NCBI GenBank assembly: GCA_012842325.1
Contig: DUTA01000127.1
Span: 1-12,578 of the forward strand
DNA length: 12,578 nucleotides
DNA from: Bacillota bacterium
GTDB taxonomy: Bacteria > Bacillota > DTU030
Direction of reading: 5' to 3'
Every line of letters begins with the position of its first letter. Positions within the stretch are counted from its first letter, which is position 1. Of the stretch, positions 6,825-12,578 are shown in pieces. A program made the translations under genes and the position numbers. A model generated the notes under the pieces. It was given only the letters and a program-made list of their open reading frames with translations. It ran no database searches and had not been told where the DNA came from.

Positions 6825-8874
6825 TTTCCCCGGTTTCTTCGGCTGCTTCCGTGTCCCCTACCTCTTCCGCCTCTTTTTCCTCCAGGAGATCCCCCAAAAC
6901 TTCACCAATGGTTATCCCGCTGGCAGTATCAGCTTCTTCCTGGTAATTGGTGAATTCTTCCCTGGCCTTCTCTTCCGCCGCTTCTTTGATGCTCAAACTA
7001 ATCCGGCGGTCTTTTTCATTGACGTCCAGGACCTTTACCCTCACCTTTTCCCCGACCTGCACTACTTCACTGGCTTCGGCAACCCGGTGGTTTGCCAGCT
7101 GGGAGATATGCACCAGGCCTTCAACCCCGGGTTCCAGTTGGACAAAGGCGCCGAAACCGACGATGTGGGTCACAATCCCTTCCTGAATGCTGCCGACGGG
7201 ATACTTCTCCCCAACCCCATCCCAGGGATCGGGAAGGACCTGTTTCAGCCCCAGGGAAACCCTTTCCCGTTCCCGGTCAACACCTAAAACCATAACTTCG
7301 ATTTCTTCCCCCTCCTGGAGAACTTCCGAGGGATGTTTTACCCGGGCCCAGGAGAGTTCAGATATATGCACCAGGCCTTCTATGCCGCCGAGATCGACGA
7401 AGGCGCCGAAGTCGGTCAGTTTGGTTACCGTCCCCTTGCGCACCTGGCCCTCCGCCAACTCCTGCCAGAGGGCTGCCCGCTTGGCCTCCAGTTCTTCTTC
7501 CAGGACAACCTTCTGGGAAACAATCACCTTATTGCGGGAGCGGTCCAGTTCGATAACCCTGACCCGCAGTGTTTGGCCAACGTATTTTTCCAGGTTTGGT
7601 TCATAGCGCAGTCCAACCTGGGAAGCCGGTAAAAAGGCCCGCAGGCCGACAAAAATGATCAGTCCGCCTTTCACAACCTGGAGCACTTCACCCTCAATGG
7701 GTTGGCCTGTTTCATAGGCCTCAGCCAATTTAGCCCAGGCCTGCTCGTGGTCGGCTCTCCTTTTGGACAGAAGGGGATTACCCTCACTATTTTCCACCTT
7801 CATTATATAAACATTTATTTCATCCCCAACTTTAACGACCTCTTCTGGCGAAGAAATCTGCTTGTCGGCCAGTTCCTGGAAGGGGATAATTCCTTCTGAT
7901 TTGTAGCCGATATCCACCAGAACTTCGTCATTGTCAATGCGGACAACCTTTCCTGAGATGATTTCTCCCTCCTGGATTGTCCGCAAGGTGCTGGCATACA
8001 TGTCCTCAATATTCTGTCCTTCCGAACGCTGATAATCCACCATAACCTTAATTACCTCCTCAATGGTGACATCGGGGGTTGAGGCTCCCGCTATAACCCC
8101 GATCCTGTCTTTATTGCGCAGCCACTCCCGGCAGAGTTCTGCTGCAGATTCAATATGATAAACAGGTACACCTGTTTGCCGGCACAACTTTACTAGTTCC
8201 ATGGTATTGGAACTGGTCTTGGCGCCAATTACCACCATGGCATCTACTTCCCGGGCAAGCGCAACGGCCGCCTCCTGCCTTAAGCGGGTGGCCCCGCAGA
8301 TGGTCTGGAACACTTCCAGGTCCGGCACCCTATCCTTTAATACTGCGACTACGTCCCGGAAATTCTCTTCCCTCTGCGTGGTCTGGGCCAGTACACCGAC
8401 TGGTTTGGTAAAATACCTTTCCTGCCCTTCGGCCGGGTTTTCCACCACTACTGCCCTGTTGCCGGACCAGCCACAGATCCCCACTACTTCGGGATGGCCC
8501 CGTTTCCCGACGACAACGATCTCCTTGCCTTCCTGGGCCAATTGGGCGGCTATTCTCTGACACCTTCGTACGGAAGGACAGGTCCCGTCAAGAATTGTGA
8601 ACCCCCGCTGTCGAGCTTCTTCAAATACCTCTGGTGGCGCACCATGGGCCCGGATAATTAAAATCCCGGGGGGAACCCCTTTTAAATCCGTCAGAGGTTC
8701 GATGCCCTTTTCCTTCAGGTCTGCTACGACCCGAGGGTTGTGGACCAGGGGGCCCCATGTATATACAGGACCCTTTCCACCTTGAACAGCCTTTTCTGCC
8801 AGGTCAAGGGCACGCCTCACCCCGGAACAGAAACCGCTGTGTTCTGCCAATTTGATCTCAGGAAACTCGATCAC
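6814..8874 (-). CDS. ispH: IspH (HMBPP reductase) fused to a four-domain ribosomal protein S1
   Basis: A 686-residue fusion. Residues 1 to about 282 are 4-hydroxy-3-methylbut-2-enyl diphosphate reductase, the last MEP-pathway enzyme, with its three [4Fe-4S] cysteines at 16 (SGFCSG), 99 (DGTCPS) and 191 (TICGAT), HPE at 127-129, SSNT at 219-222 and STPD at 263-266. From about 300 four S1 RNA-binding repeats follow; the third and fourth carry GFGAFV/DFGAFV and GLVHIS motifs. The tail is acidic (EEKEAEEVGDTEAAEETGEN). E. coli S1 has six repeats, so this is a shorter S1-like protein. The fusion is known in Clostridia. The start is GTG; no other ATG, GTG or TTG lies in frame between it and an upstream stop. 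The Shine-Dalgarno sequence overlaps this GTG, which is unusual. The stop overlaps fni by 11 bases. Confidence 0.96.
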   Translation of the reverse strand: MIEFPEIKLAEHSGFCSGVRRALDLAEKAVQGGKGPVYTWGPLVHNPRVVADLKEKGIEPLTDLKGVPPGILIIRAHGAPPEVFEEARQRGFTILDGTCPSVRRCQRIAAQLAQEGKEIVVVGKRGHPEVVGICGWSGNRAVVVENPAEGQERYFTKPVGVLAQTTQREENFRDVVAVLKDRVPDLEVFQTICGATRLRQEAAVALAREVDAMVVIGAKTSSNTMELVKLCRQTGVPVYHIESAAELCREWLRNKDRIGVIAGASTPDVTIEEVIKVMVDYQRSEGQNIEDMYASTLRTIQEGEIISGKVVRIDNDEVLVDIGYKSEGIIPFQELADKQISSPEEVVKVGDEINVYIMKVENSEGNPLLSKRRADHEQAWAKLAEAYETGQPIEGEVLQVVKGGLIIFVGLRAFLPASQVGLRYEPNLEKYVGQTLRVRVIELDRSRNKVIVSQKVVLEEELEAKRAALWQELAEGQVRKGTVTKLTDFGAFVDLGGIEGLVHISELSWARVKHPSEVLQEGEEIEVMVLGVDRERERVSLGLKQVLPDPWDGVGEKYPVGSIQEGIVTHIVGFGAFVQLEPGVEGLVHISQLANHRVAEASEVVQVGEKVRVKVLDVNEKDRRISLSIKEAAEEKAREEFTNYQEEADTASGITIGEVLGDLLEEKEAEEVGDTEAAEETGENEE

Positions 8875-8881
8875 CCCTTTA
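8869..8881 (-). promoter_or_regulatory. Extended Shine-Dalgarno overlapping the ispH-rpsA start
   Basis: The minus strand reads TAAAGGGGTGATC, which matches the complement of the 16S 3' end (TAAGGAGGTGATC) at 11 of 13 positions. The GTG start assigned to ispH-rpsA is inside this stretch, leaving no spacer. The next in-frame candidate, TTG at codon 9, is about 20 bases further and would shorten the protein before LAEHSGFC. The true start is therefore uncertain by a few codons. Confidence 0.5.
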
Positions 8882-8888
8882 TCACCAG

Positions 8889-8902
8889 CCGATTTGGATC
8901 GG
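8889..8902 (-). repeat. Small hairpin just upstream of ispH-rpsA
   Basis: CCGAT (8889-8893) and ATCGG (8898-8902) form a 5-bp stem with a 4-base loop, ending 15 bases before the GTG. In the transcript it sits immediately upstream of the Shine-Dalgarno region and could influence its accessibility. Confidence 0.35.
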
Positions 8903-8912
8903 AAAACAGGTT

Positions 8913-8933
8913 CTAATAAAATTAGGCCTAATT
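8913..8933. repeat. Palindrome and repeated CTAAT/ATTAG arms upstream of ispH-rpsA
   Basis: AATTAGGCCTAATT (8920-8933) is a perfect 14-bp palindrome. Its ATTAG arm also pairs with CTAAT at 8913-8917 over a 3-base spacer, so three alternating half-sites CTAAT-AAA-ATTAG-GC-CTAAT occur within 20 bases. This lies in the AT-rich leader about 40-60 bases before the start codon. The arrangement looks like a repressor operator or a pair of alternative RNA hairpins. No known factor is recognised. Confidence 0.45.
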
Positions 8934-8978
8934 CTATCTTTTTTCGTTATTGAACTAATAAATTCCTTCTTTTCCATG

Positions 8979-9007
8979 AAAAAAAGAGCAGCCCTTTCTC
9001 CCCTGCC
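8979..9007 (-). terminator. Possible weak intrinsic terminator after plsC
   Basis: On the minus strand GGCAG (9007-9003) can pair with CTGCT (8991-8987) including one G-T pair, followed by C and seven T. The T run is good but the stem is only five pairs with an 11-base loop, so termination may be partial. It lies about 45 bases after the plsC stop. If active it would separate cmk-plsC from ispH-rpsA; the rest of 8875-9051 is AT-rich leader with no coding region. Confidence 0.35.
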
Positions 9008-9051
9008 GGGCCTTCCGCCGGTGAGCCGATTGTTCTATGTATTGTGTGCCA

Positions 9052-9609
9052 TTAATAGAGCAATGATGCGATTTCGGCCATAATCCTCTTCCCGGCTTCC
9101 TTGCGCTCCTGGCCTTCGGCCTGCAGGAAAAAGGGTTTTCCAAACCTTACCACCACTCCCCCCCGGCCCCTTCCCTTTTTTATGCCTGCGGGCAAGATGG
9201 GTGCCCCCGATTTGGTTGCCAGGAGGACCACTCCTGGCTGGGCTTCTCCCAGCTCGCCTGTTTTGATCCGTGTGCCTTCCGGGAAGATCCCCAGTACCTT
9301 TCCTTCCGCGAGGATGGACAGGGCGTGCTTGATGGCGGCCCGATCCACGGCCTTTCTCTTCACAGGAAAAGCCCCCAGGAGGCGCAGGAGCGAGCCAAAG
9401 AGGGGATAGCGGAATAATTCGACCTTGGCCATGAAATAAACGGGGCGGGTCATTGCTGCTCCCAGAATGGGTGGATCCCAGTAACTGGTATGATTGGCAA
9501 CAACAATAAGCTGCCCTTCTTTGGGAATATTTTCAAGCCCCTCCACCACCCAGCCTTTGACCAGGGAAAAATAAAGGCGCAAAATACCCCACGCCAGGCG
9601 GTAGAGCAT
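9052..9609 (-). CDS. plsC: 1-acyl-sn-glycerol-3-phosphate acyltransferase
   Basis: PlsC transfers an acyl group to lysophosphatidic acid to make phosphatidic acid at the inner face of the membrane. From the chosen start the protein has 185 residues, short but normal for Gram-positive members. The acyltransferase blocks are present: NHTSYWDP with His40 and Asp45 (HX4D), GAFPVKR at 79-85, FPEGTR at 109-114 and ILPAGI near 135. A hydrophobic amphipathic N-terminus (LYRLAWGILRLYFSLV) probably anchors it. The start is the ATG at 9609, because GGGGGGAAGG lies just upstream and the codon shares a base with the cmk stop (TAATG). A TTG seven codons earlier would place coding sequence over that ribosome binding site. 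The cmk-plsC-ispH order is common in Clostridia. Confidence 0.94.
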   Translation of the reverse strand: MLYRLAWGILRLYFSLVKGWVVEGLENIPKEGQLIVVANHTSYWDPPILGAAMTRPVYFMAKVELFRYPLFGSLLRLLGAFPVKRKAVDRAAIKHALSILAEGKVLGIFPEGTRIKTGELGEAQPGVVLLATKSGAPILPAGIKKGRGRGGVVVRFGKPFFLQAEGQERKEAGKRIMAEIASLLY

Positions 9610-10319
9610 TATCCTTCCCCCCTTTCGCAACAGAGGTGTATAATTTGAGCGACAACCTCCGCTGGTGTCAGAGCTGTTGTATCAATGATGACGGCATCGG
9701 GGGCCGCCTGCAGGGGGCTGACCTCCCGCTCCGCGTCCAATTTATCCCTGGCGGCAATTTCCCTTTTTACTTCATCCAGGGTTGCCGGGATACCCTTTTG
9801 CTGCAGTTCCAGAAAACGGCGCCTGGCCCTCTCTTCCAGGGAAGCCGTGAGAAAGATTTTAATGTCGGCCTCCGGCAGGACCACGGTACCGATGTCCCGG
9901 CCATCCATAACAATACCGCCCTGGGCCGCCAGTTCCCTTTGGCTGCGGACCAGCTCCCGGCGTACCTGGGGAACCATGGCCACCCGGGAAACCTTCTGGC
10001 TCACCTCCGGGAGGCGAATCTGCGCCGATACATCTTCGCCGTCCAGGAGAATGGCCTGGTTTTCCGGGCTACTGGCCACCGGAAATTCAAACTTGCTCCG
10101 GGCCAGGAGTTCTATAAGGCCGGCAGCATCGTCACAGTCGACCCCCGAGCGGAGTGCTTTCAGGGTCAGTGCCCGGTACATGGCCCCGGTATCAATGTAC
10201 CTCAGTCCGAGCCTGGCAGCCACCAGCCTGGCAATGGTGCTCTTGCCCGCGCCGGCCGGTCCGTCAATTGCGATCACCAGGTCTTTTCCCTTCCCTCTCT
10301 GCGCCATTTCTCCACCCAT
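9609..10319 (-). CDS. cmk: Cytidylate kinase
   Basis: Cmk phosphorylates CMP and dCMP with ATP, recycling nucleotides released in RNA turnover and phospholipid synthesis. The 236-residue protein carries the P-loop GPAGAGKST at 20-28, DTGAMYR at 43-49, the CMP-binding DGRDIGTVV segment and, near the C-terminus, ARDKLDAEREVSPL, the family lid signature. Length is normal. Two ATGs compete: 10319 has only ACAGGG directly in front, while 10307 (four residues later) has GGTGGAG upstream at short spacing; both give a functional enzyme. The stop overlaps the plsC ATG by one base. The frame stays open for about 44 codons upstream of 10319 without any usual start codon. The preceding gene ends 132 bases away. 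Confidence 0.96.
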   Translation of the reverse strand: MGGEMAQRGKGKDLVIAIDGPAGAGKSTIARLVAARLGLRYIDTGAMYRALTLKALRSGVDCDDAAGLIELLARSKFEFPVASSPENQAILLDGEDVSAQIRLPEVSQKVSRVAMVPQVRRELVRSQRELAAQGGIVMDGRDIGTVVLPEADIKIFLTASLEERARRRFLELQQKGIPATLDEVKREIAARDKLDAEREVSPLQAAPDAVIIDTTALTPAEVVAQIIHLCCERGEG

Positions 10320-10451
10320 CCCTGTAAAATCATGGGACAGCTTCCTGCCATAATCCTCGGGAAAAAGTATCTGCTTGTCCAGGCCGGTTTTAGTCCAACA
10401 AGCCCCGGGGTTATGGCTTCCGCCTGCTGGGGACAGGCATTCTGCTGCCCC
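10320..10451 (-). other. Spacer before cmk with possible RNA structure
   Basis: On the minus strand this 132-base spacer holds GCTTGT (10403-10398) that can pair with ACAAGC (10378-10373) over a 19-base loop, with TTTTT six bases further on (10366-10362). A longer-range GGACA / TGTCC pairing is also possible. The stem is too short and the T run too distant for a standard terminator. I do not recognise a riboswitch class. The cmk frame is open across most of the spacer but has no ATG, GTG or TTG. Confidence 0.3.
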
Positions 10452-10946
10452 CTAGGGCGAGGAACGATTTAACTGTACCTTCCCCAGGCTTTCCCGGTTT
10501 CCCCAGGTAGTGACCTCCTGTCCCAGGAGGGGACTCAGAACCCCCGGCGAGACAGCGGTAACCTGAAAAGTTAGCGGTCGTTTATAGAATGAACCGTCGA
10601 TGGCAATCTCTTCGTCCTCACCGACGACAATTTCCACTTCCCCTTCCTGGAAACTGGTAATCCGCCTCTGGCCAACCATTACATAGGCGTGGCGCAGGCC
10701 CCGGTGGCCGAGGATTTTGATCTTAATCCTGGCCGCCTCTTCCCCAGCTTCTCCCACGGCTATTGCCGGCAGTGTTTCCGGGGAAGGGCCAAAGTGGCTG
10801 TAGAGCCAATGCCGGGGCTGGGGATAGCTGAGGATCAATTGGACGGCAACCACCAGAAATAAAGTTCCCAGGAGGGAATAATAGATAGCCCGTTCCATCC
10901 AGCCAGCCAGCTGCAGCAGTTTTTCTTCCGGCGGTGCGGCCACCAT
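10452..10946 (-). CDS. Unrecognised single-pass membrane protein
   Basis: About 164 residues of unknown function. After a short acidic N-terminus (MVAAPPEEKLLQLAGWMERA) there is one hydrophobic segment, roughly residues 20-40 (YYSLLGTLFLVVAVQLILSY), then a region rich in beta-forming residues with alternating acidic stretches (EGEVEIVVGEDEEIAID), which I infer lies outside the membrane. The topology looks like a bitopic protein with the C-terminus outside. I prefer the ATG at 10946, with GGGGAGGG upstream; a GTG directly before it is the alternative. It sits between the 149-residue orphan and cmk, all in one direction, and a sigma-E-like promoter precedes it. It could be a sporulation or envelope protein, but nothing in the sequence names a function. 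Codon usage and GC content look like its neighbours. Confidence 0.75.
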   Translation of the reverse strand: MVAAPPEEKLLQLAGWMERAIYYSLLGTLFLVVAVQLILSYPQPRHWLYSHFGPSPETLPAIAVGEAGEEAARIKIKILGHRGLRHAYVMVGQRRITSFQEGEVEIVVGEDEEIAIDGSFYKRPLTFQVTAVSPGVLSPLLGQEVTTWGNRESLGKVQLNRSSP

Positions 10947-10974
10947 CACCCCTCCCCTTCCCTTGGTTTTCCCT

Positions 10975-11003
10975 ATGATATGCCTGGAAGGGGTGATTTA
11001 TTC
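10975..11003 (-). promoter_or_regulatory. Sigma-E-like promoter candidate before the membrane protein gene
   Basis: On the minus strand GAATAAA (11003-10997) and CATATCAT (10982-10975) are separated by 14 bases. They resemble the sigma-E elements KMATATT and CATACAHT (five of seven and six of eight positions). Transcription would begin near 10968, about 20 bases before the start codon, with the ribosome binding site well placed. The -35 overlaps an inverted repeat CTGGAA/TTCCAG (10984-10989 and 11001-11006). Chance matches to such degenerate motifs are common. Confidence 0.3.
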
Positions 11004-11031
11004 CAGAATTGGCCGGGGCTTATTCCGCCTT

Positions 11032-11481
11032 TTACCTTCTCCTGGTATTCTGCAGGGAGTAGAGGAAGGACCGGAGCTCACTGTTGAATTTGAAGAGCAG
11101 TCGTTCCAGCTGGTAGCGGCTCAGGTCAAATTCCTCCGGTTCCAAAACTTCCACCTTGCGAAATTCTTCCCGCATAATAAACCTTATTGCTTCTTCAAGG
11201 GAATCAATCTCGACTACCACTTCGGCCGGGGCGAAGGCCACTTCTGTGCCCAATTCTTCATCATAAATCCGGTAGATGTCGTGGGAAAGATCCACCTCTT
11301 CGATGGTTACCCCCTGCAGGGGGACATTGCGGAGCAGGGCAACTTGCTGTTCCCTTGTTTCTTCCGCAACCCGTTCTGTGCTCTTGCCACCCCAGAAAAG
11401 AAAACGACCCGGCCTTACTGTTCCCCGGTAATCAAAGCGAATCTTGAGCCTGATCTTGCTCCCCGCCTTTTCTTCACCCAT
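11032..11481 (-). CDS. Unrecognised soluble protein
   Basis: About 149 residues with no family I can name. It has no signal peptide or membrane segment. The N-terminal half is basic and strand-rich (KIRLKIRFDYRGTVRPGRFLFWGG); the middle has VTIEEVDLSHDIYRIYDEE followed by an acidic helix (SLEEAIRFIMREEFRK); the C-terminus is helical and ends in basic residues. I place the start at the ATG at 11481, because GGGGAGGTGG lies nine bases upstream. The longer reading from 11505 (MKGRWNQA added) would translate through that ribosome binding site and has only GCAGGG in front. A perfect TATAAT lies about 85 bases upstream. The gene is co-oriented with the membrane protein gene 85 bases downstream and with cobC upstream. 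Function unknown. Confidence 0.72.
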   Translation of the reverse strand: MGEEKAGSKIRLKIRFDYRGTVRPGRFLFWGGKSTERVAEETREQQVALLRNVPLQGVTIEEVDLSHDIYRIYDEELGTEVAFAPAEVVVEIDSLEEAIRFIMREEFRKVEVLEPEEFDLSRYQLERLLFKFNSELRSFLYSLQNTRRR

Positions 11482-11564
11482 TGCCTGGTTCCACCTCCCC
11501 TTCATCCCTGCGCAAGGAACGACATCCCTTGTCCTTATTCTTTTGGAGGTGTCAGAGCTGGCCG

Positions 11565-11570
11565 ATTATA
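11565..11570 (-). promoter_or_regulatory. Possible -10 element before the 149-residue gene
   Basis: The minus strand has a perfect TATAAT in CTTCTATAATCGG, about 85 bases before the preferred start at 11481. At 17 bases upstream there is only CATTAT, a poor -35; TTCGAC lies closer, at 11 bases. It is a plausible but incomplete sigma-A promoter for the unit leading to cmk and plsC. Confidence 0.3.
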
Positions 11571-11659
11571 GAAGATAAAGGGTCGAAATAATGTCCCCTG
11601 CCACCCGCTGAGGAACAATGGCCCGGATCTAATGCAGTTATTCTCTCCAAACTTGATTA

Positions 11660-11691
11660 TTCCTGCCGGCCAAGCTGCCATTGGCAAGGAA
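11660..11691 (-). repeat. Hairpin directly after the cobC stop codon
   Basis: On the minus strand TTCCTTGCC immediately follows the stop codon and pairs with GGCAGGAA (11667-11660) with one bulge and a 15-base loop. The next bases are TAATCAAG, so the T tract expected of an intrinsic terminator is missing. It may protect the 3' end of the cobU-cobC message or be a degenerate terminator. Confidence 0.35.
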
Positions 11692-12306
11692 CTAAATATT
11701 AAAAATTAATGTTCTGGGGTAACCGCCGCCGGCCGGAAAAGAGGCGTAGATAATGCCACAATGGGGCAGGGAAAGGTTCCAGAAGACACCGGGATCCCTT
11801 TTCAACCAGAGACCCAGGAGAAACCGGATGGGTCCGGCATGGGTTACCACCGCAATTGTACCTGTCGAATTATGGAGCAAAATGTCGTTCCAGCCCCTTT
11901 TTATTCTGTCGAGCAATGTCGAAACATCTTCGCCCCCCGGGGGAACAAGCTCTTCCGGCCGCGTCAGGAGACAATGGGCTCCCTGGGGGTATTGTTCGGC
12001 AATCTCGCCAAAGGTTAACCCCTCCCAGGCGCCAAAGTTAAGTTCCCGCAAATCCTTCATAGGTGTCAGCCCGGGGCAGCCCAGCTGTTCCTGGATTATG
12101 GCCGCCGTTTCCCTGGCCCGCGGCAGGTCACTGGTGTAAATGTGGGAAATCCCTGCGGCCCGCAATCTTTGGCCGGCAAGGAGGGCCTGCCGCCGGCCTC
12201 GGTCATTAAGGGAAATTGGGCTGTGGCCCTGGAATGCACCCCGCGCGTTCCAGTCAGTCTCCCCGTGCCGCACCAGAAAAACACGCAAATAATTTTTGCC
12301 CGCCAT
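11692..12306 (-). CDS. cobC: Histidine phosphatase, probably alpha-ribazole-phosphate phosphatase
   Basis: A 204-residue member of the phosphoglycerate-mutase-like histidine phosphatases. The catalytic residues are all visible: LVRHGETDWN with Arg13 and the phosphorylated His14, SDLPRARET with Arg63, LRELNFGAWEG with Glu88, and VTHAG with His156. PPGGED at 122-127 is also typical. Such proteins have many substrates. The CobC call rests on position: the gene begins 16 bases after cobU, and its ribosome binding site (AAGGAG) comes right after the cobU stop. CobC removes phosphate from alpha-ribazole phosphate or adenosylcobalamin phosphate in nucleotide-loop assembly. The start is the ATG at 12306 with AAGGAG nine bases upstream. 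Alternatives are a general phosphatase or a phosphoglycerate-mutase-like enzyme; the family call is certain, the substrate likely. Confidence 0.85.
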   Translation of the reverse strand: MAGKNYLRVFLVRHGETDWNARGAFQGHSPISLNDRGRRQALLAGQRLRAAGISHIYTSDLPRARETAAIIQEQLGCPGLTPMKDLRELNFGAWEGLTFGEIAEQYPQGAHCLLTRPEELVPPGGEDVSTLLDRIKRGWNDILLHNSTGTIAVVTHAGPIRFLLGLWLKRDPGVFWNLSLPHCGIIYASFPAGGGYPRTLIFNI

Positions 12307-12322
12307 GGACCTTTCTCCTTCT

Positions 12323-12578
12323 TCAGCGGAGGCGGTTCCGGCTGAGGGACTTCAGTTCCAGGGGGATCCCGGCTGCTACGAGATAGACCTCATGGGCACT
12401 GGCGGCCACGGCGCAGTTTGCCCGTCCCAGCAGGTCCCTGTACCGGCGCCCCAGGGGTGTGGGAGGAACAAGACCCCAGCCTACTTCGTTGGAGACAATA
12501 ATGGTGTCGGCGGGGATCCTCCCGGCCGTTGCAATCAGGTCTTCAACCTGCTCCAGGGCTTTCTTTTCCCGGCCGGGA
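12323..12578 (-). CDS. cobU: Adenosylcobinamide kinase / guanylyltransferase, C-terminal part
   Basis: The frame enters from the right edge and ends at a TGA at 12325-12323, giving 85 residues of the C-terminus. The segment IIVSNEVGWGLVPPTPLGRR followed by YRDLLGRANCAVAASAHEV and LVAAGIPLELK is the CobU signature region. CobU phosphorylates adenosylcobinamide and attaches GMP to form adenosylcobinamide-GDP in the cytoplasm. The N-terminal P-loop and guanylylated His are outside the window. Where other CobU proteins usually have Asn-Gln in the NQ motif after the RD segment, this one has Asn-Cys; the effect is unknown. The cobC-type gene follows 16 bases later, so cobU and cobC form the end of a cobalamin cluster that continues to the right. 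Confidence 0.93.
   Translation of the reverse strand, partial: PGREKKALEQVEDLIATAGRIPADTIIVSNEVGWGLVPPTPLGRRYRDLLGRANCAVAASAHEVYLVAAGIPLELKSLSRNRLR

Noticed and set aside
9610..9630. TTG start for plsC seven codons upstream
   Set aside because: It would be translated through the strong GGGGGGAAGG site that serves the ATG at 9609, and that ATG forms a TAATG junction with cmk.
1..12578. CRISPR array, tRNA, rRNA, insertion sequence or phage genes
   Set aside because: No regularly spaced direct repeats, cloverleaf, rRNA stretch, transposase motif or target-site duplication was seen anywhere in the window.

Overview
The window looks like chromosomal DNA from a thermophilic, endospore-forming, fairly GC-rich Clostridia-type Firmicute, most like Moorella or a relative. 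This rests on a full-length SpoIVA (endospore formers only), an IspH-ribosomal S1 fusion (typical of Clostridia), a type 2 isopentenyl-diphosphate isomerase, strong AGGAGG-type ribosome binding sites and GTG/TTG starts. The genus is an inference from gene content, not a database match.

Every convincing gene lies on the minus strand, so transcription runs from the right edge to the left. In that order: cobU (3' end only) and a cobC-type phosphatase, for cobalamin nucleotide-loop assembly; an unrecognised soluble protein of about 149 residues; an unrecognised single-pass membrane protein of about 164 residues; cmk and plsC joined by a TAATG junction (nucleotide and phospholipid synthesis); ispH-rpsA and fni, overlapping by 11 bases (end of the MEP isoprenoid pathway plus an S1-type RNA-binding protein); an intrinsic terminator; two tandem DUF3189 paralogues, a PDZ/radical-SAM/DUF512 protein and der, all tightly packed; a strong intrinsic terminator; spoIVA, alone behind a 275-base spacer with a candidate sigma-E promoter; and, at the left edge, what may be the first codons of another minus-strand gene behind a hairpin that contains its Shine-Dalgarno sequence.

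The probable transcription units are cobU-cobC, the 149-residue gene through plsC (possibly with internal promoters), ispH-rpsA-fni, DUF3189-DUF3189-DUF512-der, and spoIVA alone. The theme is envelope and isoprenoid precursors, ribosome assembly and sporulation, which are commonly neighbours in spore-forming Firmicutes.

I see no mobile element, CRISPR array, tRNA, rRNA or defence system. The least-explained parts are the DUF3189 pair next to the DUF512 protein, the two orphan genes between cobC and cmk, and several structured leaders: the left-edge hairpin, the repeated ATTAG/CTAAT arms and unusual start region of ispH-rpsA, and the long spoIVA leader.
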